Of a stretch of DNA of 6,298 bases, positions 1 to 6,298 are shown piece by piece (positions within the stretch are counted from its first letter, which is position 1; every line of letters starts with the position of its first letter). This DNA comes from an uncultured Clostridia bacterium (GTDB lineage Bacteria > Bacillota_A > Clostridia > Oscillospirales > Oscillospiraceae). The notes below the pieces were generated by a model, which was not told the origin of the DNA, made no database searches, and was given only the letters and a program-made list of their open reading frames with translations. The stretch is taken from NCBI GenBank assembly GCA_947166955.1, contig CAMVGI010000083.1:1-6298 (forward strand). The letters are read 5' to 3'. A program made the translations under genes and the position numbers.

Positions 1-507
1 GCCGACAAGCCTGACGCCCGCGCAGTCTTCAAAGTTCATCACCGCCGCATAGCGCGGCTGCGTCACGATCTCGGTCTCCGCGGGAGCGTTCCCGCCGCCC
101 TCGATGCTAAGACCGTCCGCGCCCGTGACCGTGACCTCCACGCCGTCGTACACCGCGCCGAGCTTGACATACGCGTGCCCTTCGTCCCACTGGATCTGAT
201 CGCGCACGTTCGGATAGTCCTGCAAAAACTCCGTGAGGTCGTAGCGTCCCGGTTCGACGACGATCTCCGCGCCCGGCGCGATCGCCTCCAGCAACTCCTT
301 CACGGAACCGACGTGGATCTTGCCGTCCTGCGGCGCCTGCGGCTCGTTTTCCGGCGTCGCGGGCGTCTGCGCGGGGGCAGCGGGCGTCTGCTCCTGCGTC
401 TGCGCGGGCGCGGCGGGCGTTTCCGGCGTAGTCGGCTGCTGCTTTCCGGCGCAGCCCGCGAGCAGCAGCATCAACAAAGCGAGTACGAGCGTTACGGTTC
501 TTCTCAT
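1..507 (-). CDS. Secreted lipoprotein with predicted right-handed parallel beta-helix domain (3' end outside window)
   Basis: The first 169 residues are visible and the reading frame is still open at the window edge. Residues 1-19 are a lipoprotein signal peptide: MRRT, a Leu-rich core, then lipobox L-A-G-C with the lipidated Cys at 19. Residues 20-61 are a disordered Pro/Thr/Ala/Gln linker with a duplicated TPAAPAQT unit. From about residue 63 comes a pattern typical of the N-terminal cap and first coils of beta-helix proteins: V-x2-L-x2-AI-x-PG-x-I-x-V-x-PG-x-Y (66-89), then repeated short strands with Gly/Asn turns (IEGGGN, 135-140; VMNFEDC and VRLVG, 156-169). Proteins of this fold often bind or cleave polysaccharide such as pectin, but no catalytic residue is visible in this part. 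The protein should be anchored outside the cytoplasmic membrane. The gene has its own promoter and lies after the ara terminator, so it is a separate transcription unit. The lipoprotein call is firm; the beta-helix fold is likely; substrate is unknown. Confidence 0.85.
   Translation of the reverse strand, partial: MRRTVTLVLALLMLLLAGCAGKQQPTTPETPAAPAQTQEQTPAAPAQTPATPENEPQAPQDGKIHVGSVKELLEAIAPGAEIVVEPGRYDLTEFLQDYPNVRDQIQWDEGHAYVKLGAVYDGVEVTVTGADGLSIEGGGNAPAETEIVTQPRYAAVMNFEDCAGVRLVG
364..420 (-). repeat. Two imperfect 24-nt direct repeats in the lipoprotein linker
   Basis: Positions 364-387 and 397-420 match at 22 of 24 bases and are separated by 9 nt, giving a 33-nt period. Each copy encodes TPAAPAQT (residues 30-37 and 41-48 of the lipoprotein). 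The period is a multiple of three, so gain or loss of a copy would only change linker length. The residues between and after the copies are of similar composition. Confidence 0.8.
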
Positions 508-514
508 GGTTTTT

Positions 515-522
515 TCCTCCTT
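515..522 (-). promoter_or_regulatory. Ribosome binding site of the lipoprotein gene
   Basis: On the minus strand AAGGAGGA ends 7 nt before the ATG at 507-505. It is a near-perfect anti-16S match and fixes this ATG, which is also followed directly by the basic n-region of the signal peptide. Confidence 0.85.
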
Positions 523-573
523 CGCGCCTGCGCCCTTGCGCGGAGCGGCAGGTCGATTCTTACATATTTTGGT

Positions 574-602
574 ATTATAGCACACTTCTTTCCGTTTTGC
601 AT
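574..602 (-). promoter_or_regulatory. Extended -10 promoter for the lipoprotein gene
   Basis: The minus strand reads TGC-TATAAT, with a perfect -10 hexamer at 579-574 and the extended TG at 582-581. A 17-nt spacer puts the -35 at 602-597, where ATGCAA matches TTGACA at only three positions; the extended -10 would compensate. Transcription should start near 567, giving a leader of about 60 nt that contains the ribosome binding site. This is a housekeeping sigma-A type promoter by sequence; no experimental support is available. Confidence 0.7.
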
Positions 603-609
603 CGTCCTT

Positions 610-617
610 TCGTACGA
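610..617. promoter_or_regulatory. Small palindrome just upstream of the lipoprotein promoter
   Basis: TCGTACGA is a perfect 8-bp palindrome between the ara terminator T-tract and the weak -35. A second overlapping inverted pair, ATCGT at 601-605 and ACGAT at 614-618, overlaps the -35 position. It may be an operator, but such short palindromes arise by chance and it does not match the known AraR box pattern (ATTTGTACGTACAAAT) well. Confidence 0.25.
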
Positions 618-621
618 TTTC

Positions 622-672
622 AAAAAAACGGCAAAAATGCGGCAGGCGGCGGGAAAAATCCGCCGTCTGCCG
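622..672 (-). terminator. Rho-independent terminator of the ara operon
   Basis: In the transcript the arm at 672-660 pairs with 652-640: a 13-bp GC-rich stem with one internal A-C mismatch and a 7-nt loop (659-653). It is followed within two bases by ATTTTT (638-633) and then, after GCCG, by TTTTTTT (628-622). It begins 2 nt after the araD stop codon. The plus-strand reading lacks a T-tract, so it works one way only and separates the ara genes from the lipoprotein gene. Confidence 0.88.
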
Positions 673-673
673 T

Positions 674-1363
674 TCAGCCTTGTCCGTAGTATGCATTTTT
701 GCCGTGCTTGCGCAGATAGTGCTTGTCAAGCAGCGTTTGCTGCATGCCGCGGTGCTCGGGATTGAGCGTCAGCGCATGGTAGTCCATGAACGCGACCTCC
801 TCCATCACGACCGCGTTGTGCACCGCGTTCATCGGGTCGCTTCCCCACGCGAACGGCCCGTGGCTCATGACCAGCACGCCCGGGACCGCGTCGGGGTCCT
901 TGCCGCGAAACGTCTCCACGATGACGTTTCCGGTCTCTTTTTCGTATTCGCCCTTGATCTCGTCGTCGGTCATCGCCCGCGTGCAGGGGATGTCGCCGTA
1001 GAAATAGTCCCCCTGCGTCGTGCCGAGCGCGGGGATCGCCATGCCCGCCTGGGCAAAGCTCGTCGCCCAGCGCGAGTGCGTGTGCACGACGCCGCCGATG
1101 TTCGCAAACGCGCGGTAGAGCGCCACGTGCGTCGGCGTGTCGCTCGACGGCTTCCACCTGCCCTCGACGCGCTTGCCGTCCAGATCGACCACGACCATGT
1201 CCTCAGGTGTCATACCGTCGTAATCCACGCCGGAGGGCTTGATGACCACAAGGCCGGCTTCGCGGTCGATGCCGCTGACGTTGCCCCACGTAAAGGTCAC
1301 GAGGCCGTACTTCGGCAGCAGCAGATTTGCTTCGCAGACGCGTTTTTTGAGTTCTTCCAGCAT
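674..1363 (-). CDS. araD: L-ribulose-5-phosphate 4-epimerase
   Basis: This 229-residue class II aldolase-fold epimerase converts L-ribulose 5-phosphate to D-xylulose 5-phosphate, the last step of the arabinose pathway, in the cytosol. Length matches E. coli AraD (231). Visible motifs: GNVSG (27-31), KPSGV (42-46) and SSDTPTH (73-79) for phosphate and metal binding; zinc ligands H94 and H96 in GVVHTHS and H168 in SHGPF; D75 and D119 aligning to E. coli D76 and D120; and the C-terminal YYGQ, whose Y226 matches catalytic Y229. All key residues are present. The start chosen is the ATG 1 nt after the kinase stop, because the aligned N-terminus begins there (MLEELK) and GAGGTG lies 7 nt upstream; the longer upstream reading is antisense-like sequence inside the kinase gene and has no family match. 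It is the last gene before the terminator. Confidence 0.97.
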   Translation of the reverse strand: MLEELKKRVCEANLLLPKYGLVTFTWGNVSGIDREAGLVVIKPSGVDYDGMTPEDMVVVDLDGKRVEGRWKPSSDTPTHVALYRAFANIGGVVHTHSRWATSFAQAGMAIPALGTTQGDYFYGDIPCTRAMTDDEIKGEYEKETGNVIVETFRGKDPDAVPGVLVMSHGPFAWGSDPMNAVHNAVVMEEVAFMDYHALTLNPEHRGMQQTLLDKHYLRKHGKNAYYGQG

Positions 1364-1364
1364 A

Positions 1365-2936
1365 TCAGAGCACCTCGACGGCTTTCTTTTCGACGTCCAG
1401 CGCCTTGCGGTAGCGCGCAAGGAACGTATTGAATCCCGCGGCGTCCCGTTCGTCCGCCATAACCGTGGAGGACTTCGCGCCGGCGAACACCTTGTGGTCA
1501 AGATAGTCCGCGAGGCTCTCGCCCTCGTCGCGCCAGAGCATGTAGGCGCACAGCAGCGCCATGCCGTAGGGACCGCCCTCGCCCGCCGTTTCCATCACGG
1601 ACACGGGCGCGCCCACCGCCGCCGACAGCAGCCGCTGTCCGACCTCCGGCGTCTTGAAAAAGCCGCCGTGGGCGTAGAGCTTGTCGATGCGCACCCGCTC
1701 GGTCCCCGTCAGGATGTCGAGGCCGATCTTGAGCGTCGCGAGCGCGGAGAGCAGATGCGTGCGCATGAAATTCGCAAGCGTAAAGCTGCCGTCCGGCAGG
1801 CGCGCGAAAACGGGCCGTCCCCCGTCCATATCCGTCACGCTCTCGCCGGAGAAATAGTTGTAGGAAAGAAGGCCGCCGCAGTCGGGGTCACCTTCGAGCG
1901 CCTTGCGGAAAAGCCTCGTGAAAAGCTCGCCCTTATCCACGGAAAAGCCCATCTCCTCGGCAAACTCGGCAAACAGATGCGCCCACGCGTTGATGTCGCT
2001 GGTGCAGTTGCTGCAATGCACCATCGCGACGGGCAGGCCGTCCGGCGTCGTGACCATGCCGACCTCGCGGTGAACGCCGAGCGGATGGTCCGCGACGATC
2101 ATGGCGAAATCGCTGGTACCCGCGCTGACGTTGCCCGTTCCCTCGCGCACGGAGTTCGTCGCCGTCATGCCGGTGCCCGCGTCGCCCTCGCAGGGCGCGA
2201 CGGGGACGCCGGAGCGGAGCGTGCCGGAGGGGTCGAGGAAACGCGCGCCCTCCCCGGTAAGCGTACCCGCGCGCTCGCCCGCGCTCAAAGCCTTCGGCAG
2301 AATATCGCGCAGCGTCCACGGATAGCCCTTCGGCGCGATCAGCGCGTCGAACTTGCGCAGCATCGTCTCGTCGTAGTCGAGCGTCGCGCTGTCGATCGGG
2401 AAGATGCCGGACGCCTCGCCCATGCCCACGCCCTTCTCGCCGGTGAGCCTCCAATGGATGTAGCCCGCGAGCGTCGTGAGGTACGCGACGTCCTTCACGT
2501 GCGCCTCGCCGTTGAGGATCGCCTGATAGAGATGCGCGATGCTCCAGCGCTGCGGAATGTTGAAGCAAAACAGCTCCGACAGCTCCGCCGCCGCCGCGCC
2601 CGTCATGGTGTTGCGCCACGTGCGGAATTCCGCGAGCTGCCTGCCGTCCTTGTCAAAGGGCAGGTACCCGTGCATCATGGCGGAAACGCCGATCGCGCCC
2701 ACCGTGGTAAGCTCCGCGCCGTACTTCGCCTTCACGTCCGCGCGGAGCGCGGCGAAGCACGCCTGCACGCCCGTGTGGACCAGCTCCATCGGATACGTCC
2801 ACACGCCGTTTGTCAGCCGGTTTTCCCACTCGAAATCGCCGGACGCGACGGGGACGTGGTTTTTGTCGATCAGCACCGCCTTGATGCGCGTGGAGCCAAG
2901 CTCGATGCCGAGCGCAGTTTTTGTCAGATCCATCAT
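1365..2936 (-). CDS. araB: Ribulokinase, FGGY carbohydrate kinase family (AraK-like)
   Basis: A 523-residue two-domain sugar kinase predicted to phosphorylate L-ribulose to L-ribulose 5-phosphate using ATP. Visible motifs: N-terminal phosphate-1 loop [10 protein letters not shown] (11-20), with Glu where most FGGY kinases have Asp; GVSAMMHGY (83-91); catalytic base D252 in CEGDAGTGM; phosphate-2 loop GNVSAGTSD (268-276); and the adenosine region [14 protein letters not shown] (421-434) and [10 protein letters not shown] (452-461). It lacks the look of E. coli/Bacillus AraB (about 560 residues) and resembles the clostridial kinase often annotated xylulokinase and described as AraK, a non-orthologous ribulokinase. 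The function rests mainly on its position between araA and araD; xylulokinase is the alternative. Two start codons, ATGATG, overlap the araA stop; the first (2936) is preferred because GGA lies 7 nt upstream, the second is two bases from equal. Weak ribosome binding suggests translational coupling to araA. Confidence 0.9.
   Translation of the reverse strand: MMDLTKTALGIELGSTRIKAVLIDKNHVPVASGDFEWENRLTNGVWTYPMELVHTGVQACFAALRADVKAKYGAELTTVGAIGVSAMMHGYLPFDKDGRQLAEFRTWRNTMTGAAAAELSELFCFNIPQRWSIAHLYQAILNGEAHVKDVAYLTTLAGYIHWRLTGEKGVGMGEASGIFPIDSATLDYDETMLRKFDALIAPKGYPWTLRDILPKALSAGERAGTLTGEGARFLDPSGTLRSGVPVAPCEGDAGTGMTATNSVREGTGNVSAGTSDFAMIVADHPLGVHREVGMVTTPDGLPVAMVHCSNCTSDINAWAHLFAEFAEEMGFSVDKGELFTRLFRKALEGDPDCGGLLSYNYFSGESVTDMDGGRPVFARLPDGSFTLANFMRTHLLSALATLKIGLDILTGTERVRIDKLYAHGGFFKTPEVGQRLLSAAVGAPVSVMETAGEGGPYGMALLCAYMLWRDEGESLADYLDHKVFAGAKSSTVMADERDAAGFNTFLARYRKALDVEKKAVEVL
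1371..1376 (-). promoter_or_regulatory. araD: Ribosome binding site of araD, inside the kinase gene
   Basis: GAGGTG lies 7 nt before the araD ATG and within the last codons of the kinase. Together with the TGATATG junction it supports the short araD start and reinitiation by ribosomes finishing the kinase. Confidence 0.7.
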
Positions 2937-4399
2937 TTCAGTTTCCACACAAGGTCCTTGACCAGCAGTTCTTCCTCCAGCTTCTCCGGCGTGGTGTCCT
3001 TCGAGATGTGGACGAACTCGACGTCCATCATCCGCGCCCAATCGCGCAGCATGCCGGCGCCCACGTCATAGCTGAGCACCGTGTGATGCGCGCCGCCCGC
3101 CGTGATCCAGCACTCGACGCCCGTGGCGAGGTCGGGCATCGCCCGCCACATCACGCGCGCCACGGGGAGGTTCGGCATCGGGAGGATGGGCTTGACCGCC
3201 TCGATGTCCTGCACGATCAGGCGCAGCCTGCCGCCCATGTCGATCATGCTCGCGACGACGGCGGGGCCCGCCTTGCCCTCGAATACGAGGCGCGCGGGGT
3301 CCTTCTCGTTCATGCCGATGCCGAGAGGATGCGTCTCGATGCGGGGCCTGCCCGCCGCCACGCTGGGGCAGACCTCCAGCATGTGCGCGCCGAGCGAGTA
3401 CTCCTGCCCGCGGACCAGATGATAGGTGTAGTCCTCCATGAACGCGGACGCGCCGTTGCCGCCCTCGCCCATCGCCTTGAGGATCGCGGTCATCGCGGCG
3501 ACCTTCCAATCGCCCTCCGCGCCGAAGCCGTAGCCCTGCGCCATGAGGTGCTGGGCGGCAAGGCCCGGAAGCTGCTCCATGCCGTAGAGGTCCTGGAAGG
3601 TATTCGCAAACGCGCGGCAGCCCTCGCGGTCGAGCATTTTGCGGATGGCAAGCTCCTCGCGCGCCTGATAGCGGATGGCGTTCACGTCGTCGGTCGCGAC
3701 GTCGTAGGCCGCCTGATAGGTCTCCGTCAGCGCGTCGATCTCCGCGTCCGTGACGGCGTTCATCTCGCGCACGAGGTCGCCCACCGCCCAGGTGTTGACC
3801 TGCCAGCCGAGCTTGATCTGCGCCTCGACCTTGTCGCCCTCGGTGACGGCGACCTCGCGCATATTGTCGCCGAAGCGCATGACCTTCATGCTCCTGGACA
3901 CGGCGACGCCCGCCGCCGTCTTCATCCACTCGCTGAGACGGGCGCGGACGGTCTCGTCCTTCCAATGTCCGGCGATCACCTTGCGCGGCTTGCGCAGACG
4001 GGCGCCGATAAAGCCGTGCTCGCGGTCGCCGTGCGCCGCCTGGTTGAGATTCATGAAGTCCATGTCGATCTCGTCGTTCGGGATCTCGACGTTGTACTGC
4101 GTGGCAAGGTGGCACCACGGCTTTTGCAGGTCGCGCAGGCCGTCGATCCACATCTTGCTGGGCGAGAACGTGTGGCACCAGGTGATGATGCCCGCGCACT
4201 CGCCGCGGTAATTCGCCTCGCGGATCGTGTCCGCGATCTGCGCGTTGGTCTTCGCCGTCACCTTATAGACCAGCGGATAGGGCAGCGCCTCGGAAAGCTC
4301 CGCCGCCATCTCCCGCGCGCGTTTGTCCACCGTGTCGAGCACTTCCTGACCGTAGAGGTCCTGACTGCCGACGATGAACCAAAATTCATAGTTGTTCAA
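2933..4399 (-). CDS. araA: L-arabinose isomerase
   Basis: A 488-residue cytosolic enzyme that interconverts L-arabinose and L-ribulose, the first step of the pathway; E. coli AraA has 500. The family signature is continuous from [16 protein letters not shown] (2-17) through [13 protein letters not shown] (76-88), [13 protein letters not shown] (112-124) and [16 protein letters not shown] (176-191). The manganese and catalytic set is complete: E295 (GAEGDWK), E322 (FMEDYTYH), H339 ([10 protein letters not shown]) and H439 (GGAHHTV), each offset 11 from E. coli E306, E333, H350 and H450. The start codon is TTG: only nine codons separate it from an in-frame stop, none is ATG, GTG or TTG, and a strong ribosome binding site lies 7 nt upstream. 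The next in-frame ATG (residue 31) would remove conserved sequence. The stop codon overlaps the kinase start (ATGA). No promoter is visible in the 27-nt upstream gap. Confidence 0.98.
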   Translation of the reverse strand: MNNYEFWFIVGSQDLYGQEVLDTVDKRAREMAAELSEALPYPLVYKVTAKTNAQIADTIREANYRGECAGIITWCHTFSPSKMWIDGLRDLQKPWCHLATQYNVEIPNDEIDMDFMNLNQAAHGDREHGFIGARLRKPRKVIAGHWKDETVRARLSEWMKTAAGVAVSRSMKVMRFGDNMREVAVTEGDKVEAQIKLGWQVNTWAVGDLVREMNAVTDAEIDALTETYQAAYDVATDDVNAIRYQAREELAIRKMLDREGCRAFANTFQDLYGMEQLPGLAAQHLMAQGYGFGAEGDWKVAAMTAILKAMGEGGNGASAFMEDYTYHLVRGQEYSLGAHMLEVCPSVAAGRPRIETHPLGIGMNEKDPARLVFEGKAGPAVVASMIDMGGRLRLIVQDIEAVKPILPMPNLPVARVMWRAMPDLATGVECWITAGGAHHTVLSYDVGAGMLRDWARMMDVEFVHISKDTTPEKLEEELLVKDLVWKLK

Positions 4400-4406
4400 A
4401 GATAGT

Positions 4407-4417
4407 CCCCCTTCTCC
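4407..4417 (-). promoter_or_regulatory. araA: Ribosome binding site that fixes the TTG start of araA
   Basis: GGAGAAGGGGG ends 7 nt before the TTG at 4399-4397. The strong purine tract at ideal distance may offset the weak start codon. An ATG 10 nt downstream (in AACTATGAA) is in another frame and cannot be the start. Confidence 0.8.
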
Positions 4418-4426
4418 GGCGTTCGA

Positions 4427-6298
4427 TCAATAGAAGCCCCAGAACGCCTTGATGGGATCGGGCCCCCAATAGATGAACTGATGGGACACATAGCCCGCCT
4501 GACGCCAGGCAAGGAGCACCGCGACCACGACCGCGCCGACCCACACGCTGCCGGTGAGCTTATACAGCTTGCGATAGAGGTAGTTCATGATCGGCGCGAG
4601 CATGATGACGGGCAGGATGGTGTGCAGATTGAACACCACGCCGTGGTTCGGGCTGGAGAAGGTCAGGATCATGGCGAGGAACACGCACAGCTCCGCGCCG
4701 AAGGAGGTGACCGCGACGTTGATCACGGTATCCGCGCGATCGCTGACGCCCTTGAGCGACCAGAGGTTGTTGAGCGTGCTGATGACCAGCGTGAACGGGA
4801 GCATGAGCAGCGTGTACTTTACGACGCGCATGAAGCCGTAGGCGGGCATCATCTCGAAGGAGTGGTCCGCGAACATGAAGCGGGTGCTGAACGCGCCCTT
4901 GATGAACGCCGCGCAGACATAGAACGCGGTAAAGAGGATCGCGCCGATGAACAGGCTCTTGAAGAAGTTCTTCCAGCCGTAGGCGAGATGCACGTCCTTG
5001 AGGCCCGCGACGCTGCCGTCCTGACTCTTGCGCGTGATGGCGCTGAGAAGCAGGAACAGGAGCAGTCCGACGACGGCGGTGCAGATGATCATCACGAACG
5101 TGCGCACCTGACCCGGCTCCCACGGCAGCCACTTCGTCGCCGTGGCGTTGGAGAGCTTGAAGGAAAGGTCGGCGTCCGAGCTTTGCCACACGCCGTAGAA
5201 CGCGGCGATGGTGGAGAAGATTGCGGCGATGAGGAAGTTCTTGCTCTTGGGCGCGATCGTGGGCGTATAGGTCTCCATGGCGCAGGATTCGAAGAGCTTC
5301 GTGCGAAGCAGGATGGCGACCAGCGCGACGAGCATGCCGATGGCGGAAAGCAGCGCCAGCGTCGTGAACGCGAGCGTCCAATAGCTGCTCGAAACGTTGC
5401 GGGAGTCGATGGGCGCGCTGCCCGCGGCGCCCAGCTCGCCGTTGTTGTAGTGCATGCTCTGGACGAAGAACTCCACCGTCTTGCTGATGGCGGCGTCGTC
5501 CCAAAGCATACCGTTGTGGAAGGTCTCGGGGCTGAACATCACGCGCGCGGTGCCCTTCTCGACGGCGGCCGCCAGCGCGGGGGAATTGACGACCGTGGTG
5601 TCGAACATCGGCCCGATGTACGTGGAGGTCGCGTCGGGATCCACGGAGACGTCGGGGATCTCATACCAGCCGTTGCGCTCGACCGTCGCCCCGCCGGTGT
5701 GGAAAATGCCCTTGTATTGGTCGGTCTCGCCCATGTAGTAGTAGCCGTTGTCCTCATGGGTGCCGACGCCGGTCAGCGCGTTGACCTGCGGGTCGCGCTG
5801 CACTTCGAGACCGGCGACCGTGACCTTCTTGCCGAAGCCGGAGCCGGGCGACATTCTCGACGCCTTGATGTAGGTGGAGACCTTCTCCTCCTGCTCGCTC
5901 TTCATGAAGCGGTACACCGCCATATCGTCCGCGCCGAGCGCGGCGGCGGCGATCTCGTCGGCGTCCTGCGTGAGCTGCTCCTCGGTGATCTCAAGGCCGA
6001 AGTGGTCGTGCAGGATGTTGAGCATGCGGTCGTTGAGCGTCAGATACGCGCCGTCGAGGTAGATGGCGGCGGCGCAGCCCAGCGTACCCGCGGAGTGCGC
6101 CCACAGTCCGACGCGGCTCTGGTCGACGTAGGAGATGTTGCGCACGTACTTGAGCGCGTCGTACATGCCCTGCGCGCCGCCGCGGAAGTAGTTCTCCTCG
6201 CGGGTGCCGTCGTCGGTGATCGCGGGCTGTCCCGACTCGCCGCAGCTGTATAGATAATTGCCGTAGACATCGGAGATCAGATAATAGCCGCCCGCGCC
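4427..6298 (-). CDS. Membrane-bound alpha/beta hydrolase with C-terminal eight-helix membrane domain (5' end outside window)
   Basis: The last 623 residues are visible; the frame is open back to the window edge with no start needed, so the ATG at 6166 is internal. Numbering from the edge, residues 1-275 belong to a Ser hydrolase domain: the nucleophile elbow is V-G-L-W-A-H-S-A-G (63-71) with S69 as probable nucleophile, after a long helix as usual for the fold. H261 (ETFHNGM) just before the final helix is the likely catalytic His; the acid is not assigned. Residues 307-600 contain about eight hydrophobic segments, near 307-331, 355-371, 401-421, 446-467, 491-510, 526-547, 555-574 and 585-600, with a polar loop at 372-400. 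The protein is therefore polytopic, with the hydrolase domain on one side of the membrane, probably outside if a signal anchor precedes it. It ends 27 nt before araA, suggesting cotranscription. Substrate unknown: an esterase acting on acylated sugars or a peptidase are both possible. Confidence 0.8.
   Translation of the reverse strand, partial: GAGGYYLISDVYGNYLYSCGESGQPAITDDGTREENYFRGGAQGMYDALKYVRNISYVDQSRVGLWAHSAGTLGCAAAIYLDGAYLTLNDRMLNILHDHFGLEITEEQLTQDADEIAAAALGADDMAVYRFMKSEQEEKVSTYIKASRMSPGSGFGKKVTVAGLEVQRDPQVNALTGVGTHEDNGYYYMGETDQYKGIFHTGGATVERNGWYEIPDVSVDPDATSTYIGPMFDTTVVNSPALAAAVEKGTARVMFSPETFHNGMLWDDAAISKTVEFFVQSMHYNNGELGAAGSAPIDSRNVSSSYWTLAFTTLALLSAIGMLVALVAILLRTKLFESCAMETYTPTIAPKSKNFLIAAIFSTIAAFYGVWQSSDADLSFKLSNATATKWLPWEPGQVRTFVMIICTAVVGLLLFLLLSAITRKSQDGSVAGLKDVHLAYGWKNFFKSLFIGAILFTAFYVCAAFIKGAFSTRFMFADHSFEMMPAYGFMRVVKYTLLMLPFTLVISTLNNLWSLKGVSDRADTVINVAVTSFGAELCVFLAMILTFSSPNHGVVFNLHTILPVIMLAPIMNYLYRKLYKLTGSVWVGAVVVAVLLAWRQAGYVSHQFIYWGPDPIKAFWGFY

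Noticed and set aside
508..567. Possible hairpins in the lipoprotein leader (GCGC-AAGG-GCGC, CCTGC/GCAGG) as a riboswitch or attenuator
   Set aside because: Stems are four to five base pairs, mutually exclusive, and the leader is about 60 nt; this is what any GC-rich leader would show.
610..617. AraR operator
   Set aside because: The core TCGTACGA shares only a GTAC centre with the known AraR box and lacks its AT-rich flanks; it also sits before the lipoprotein gene rather than the ara genes.
1364..1501. Longer araD start near 1501
   Set aside because: The 46 extra residues are out-of-frame kinase sequence with no family match, and a ribosome binding site and the family N-terminus support the ATG at 1363.
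1239..3071. 610-codon open frame on the plus strand
   Set aside because: It lies antisense to the kinase and araD, is very rich in Arg, His, Ala and Val, and has no ribosome binding site or recognisable family. Long antisense frames are expected in GC-rich genes with strong third-position bias.
2921..4405. 494-codon open frame on the plus strand
   Set aside because: It mirrors araA almost exactly; composition is the Arg/His/Asp/Val-rich kind typical of antisense reading of GC-rich coding sequence.
4397..4429. The hydrolase stop codon is in the same frame as araA, so TGA read-through would fuse them
   Set aside because: A shared frame occurs by chance one time in three, and araA has its own strong ribosome binding site and a family-consistent N-terminus at TTG.
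4481..6253. 590-codon open frame on the plus strand
   Set aside because: It is antisense to the membrane hydrolase, whose Ser elbow and transmembrane segments show which strand is coding.

Overview
The window is GC-rich DNA (above 60% by eye) with every supported gene on the minus strand, so it reads biologically from right to left. Strong AAGGAGG-type ribosome binding sites, a UUG start codon, a TGnTATAAT promoter, a lipobox lipoprotein and polytopic membrane proteins with Firmicutes-like composition suggest a high-GC Clostridia-type gut anaerobe, for example Christensenellales or Oscillospirales. That placement is inference; no rRNA or other phylogenetic marker is present.

Layout in the direction of transcription: (1) 6298-4427, the 3' part of a large gene for a membrane-bound alpha/beta hydrolase: a Ser hydrolase domain followed by about eight transmembrane helices. 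(2) 4399-2933, araA, L-arabinose isomerase, starting at TTG. (3) 2936-1365, an FGGY-family ribulokinase that looks more like the clostridial AraK type than E. coli AraB. (4) 1363-674, araD, L-ribulose-5-phosphate 4-epimerase. (5) 671-622, a rho-independent terminator right after araD. (6) 602-574, a separate extended -10 promoter. (7) 507-1, the 5' part of a gene for a secreted lipoprotein with a Pro/Thr/Ala/Gln linker and the start of a predicted right-handed beta-helix domain.

The three ara genes form a complete catabolic route: L-arabinose to L-ribulose, to L-ribulose-5-phosphate, to D-xylulose-5-phosphate, which enters the pentose phosphate or phosphoketolase pathway. They are packed with a 4-nt overlap (araA/kinase) and a 1-nt gap (kinase/araD). 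The hydrolase gene ends 27 nt before araA with no visible promoter or terminator between, so it is probably in the same transcript. No arabinose transporter, regulator or glycosidase lies inside the window.

The core of the window is an ordinary arabinose operon. The least explained parts are the membrane-fused hydrolase co-directional with araA and the beta-helix lipoprotein after the terminator. No CRISPR array, tRNA, rRNA, insertion sequence or phage gene was seen. Both outermost genes are cut by the window edges.
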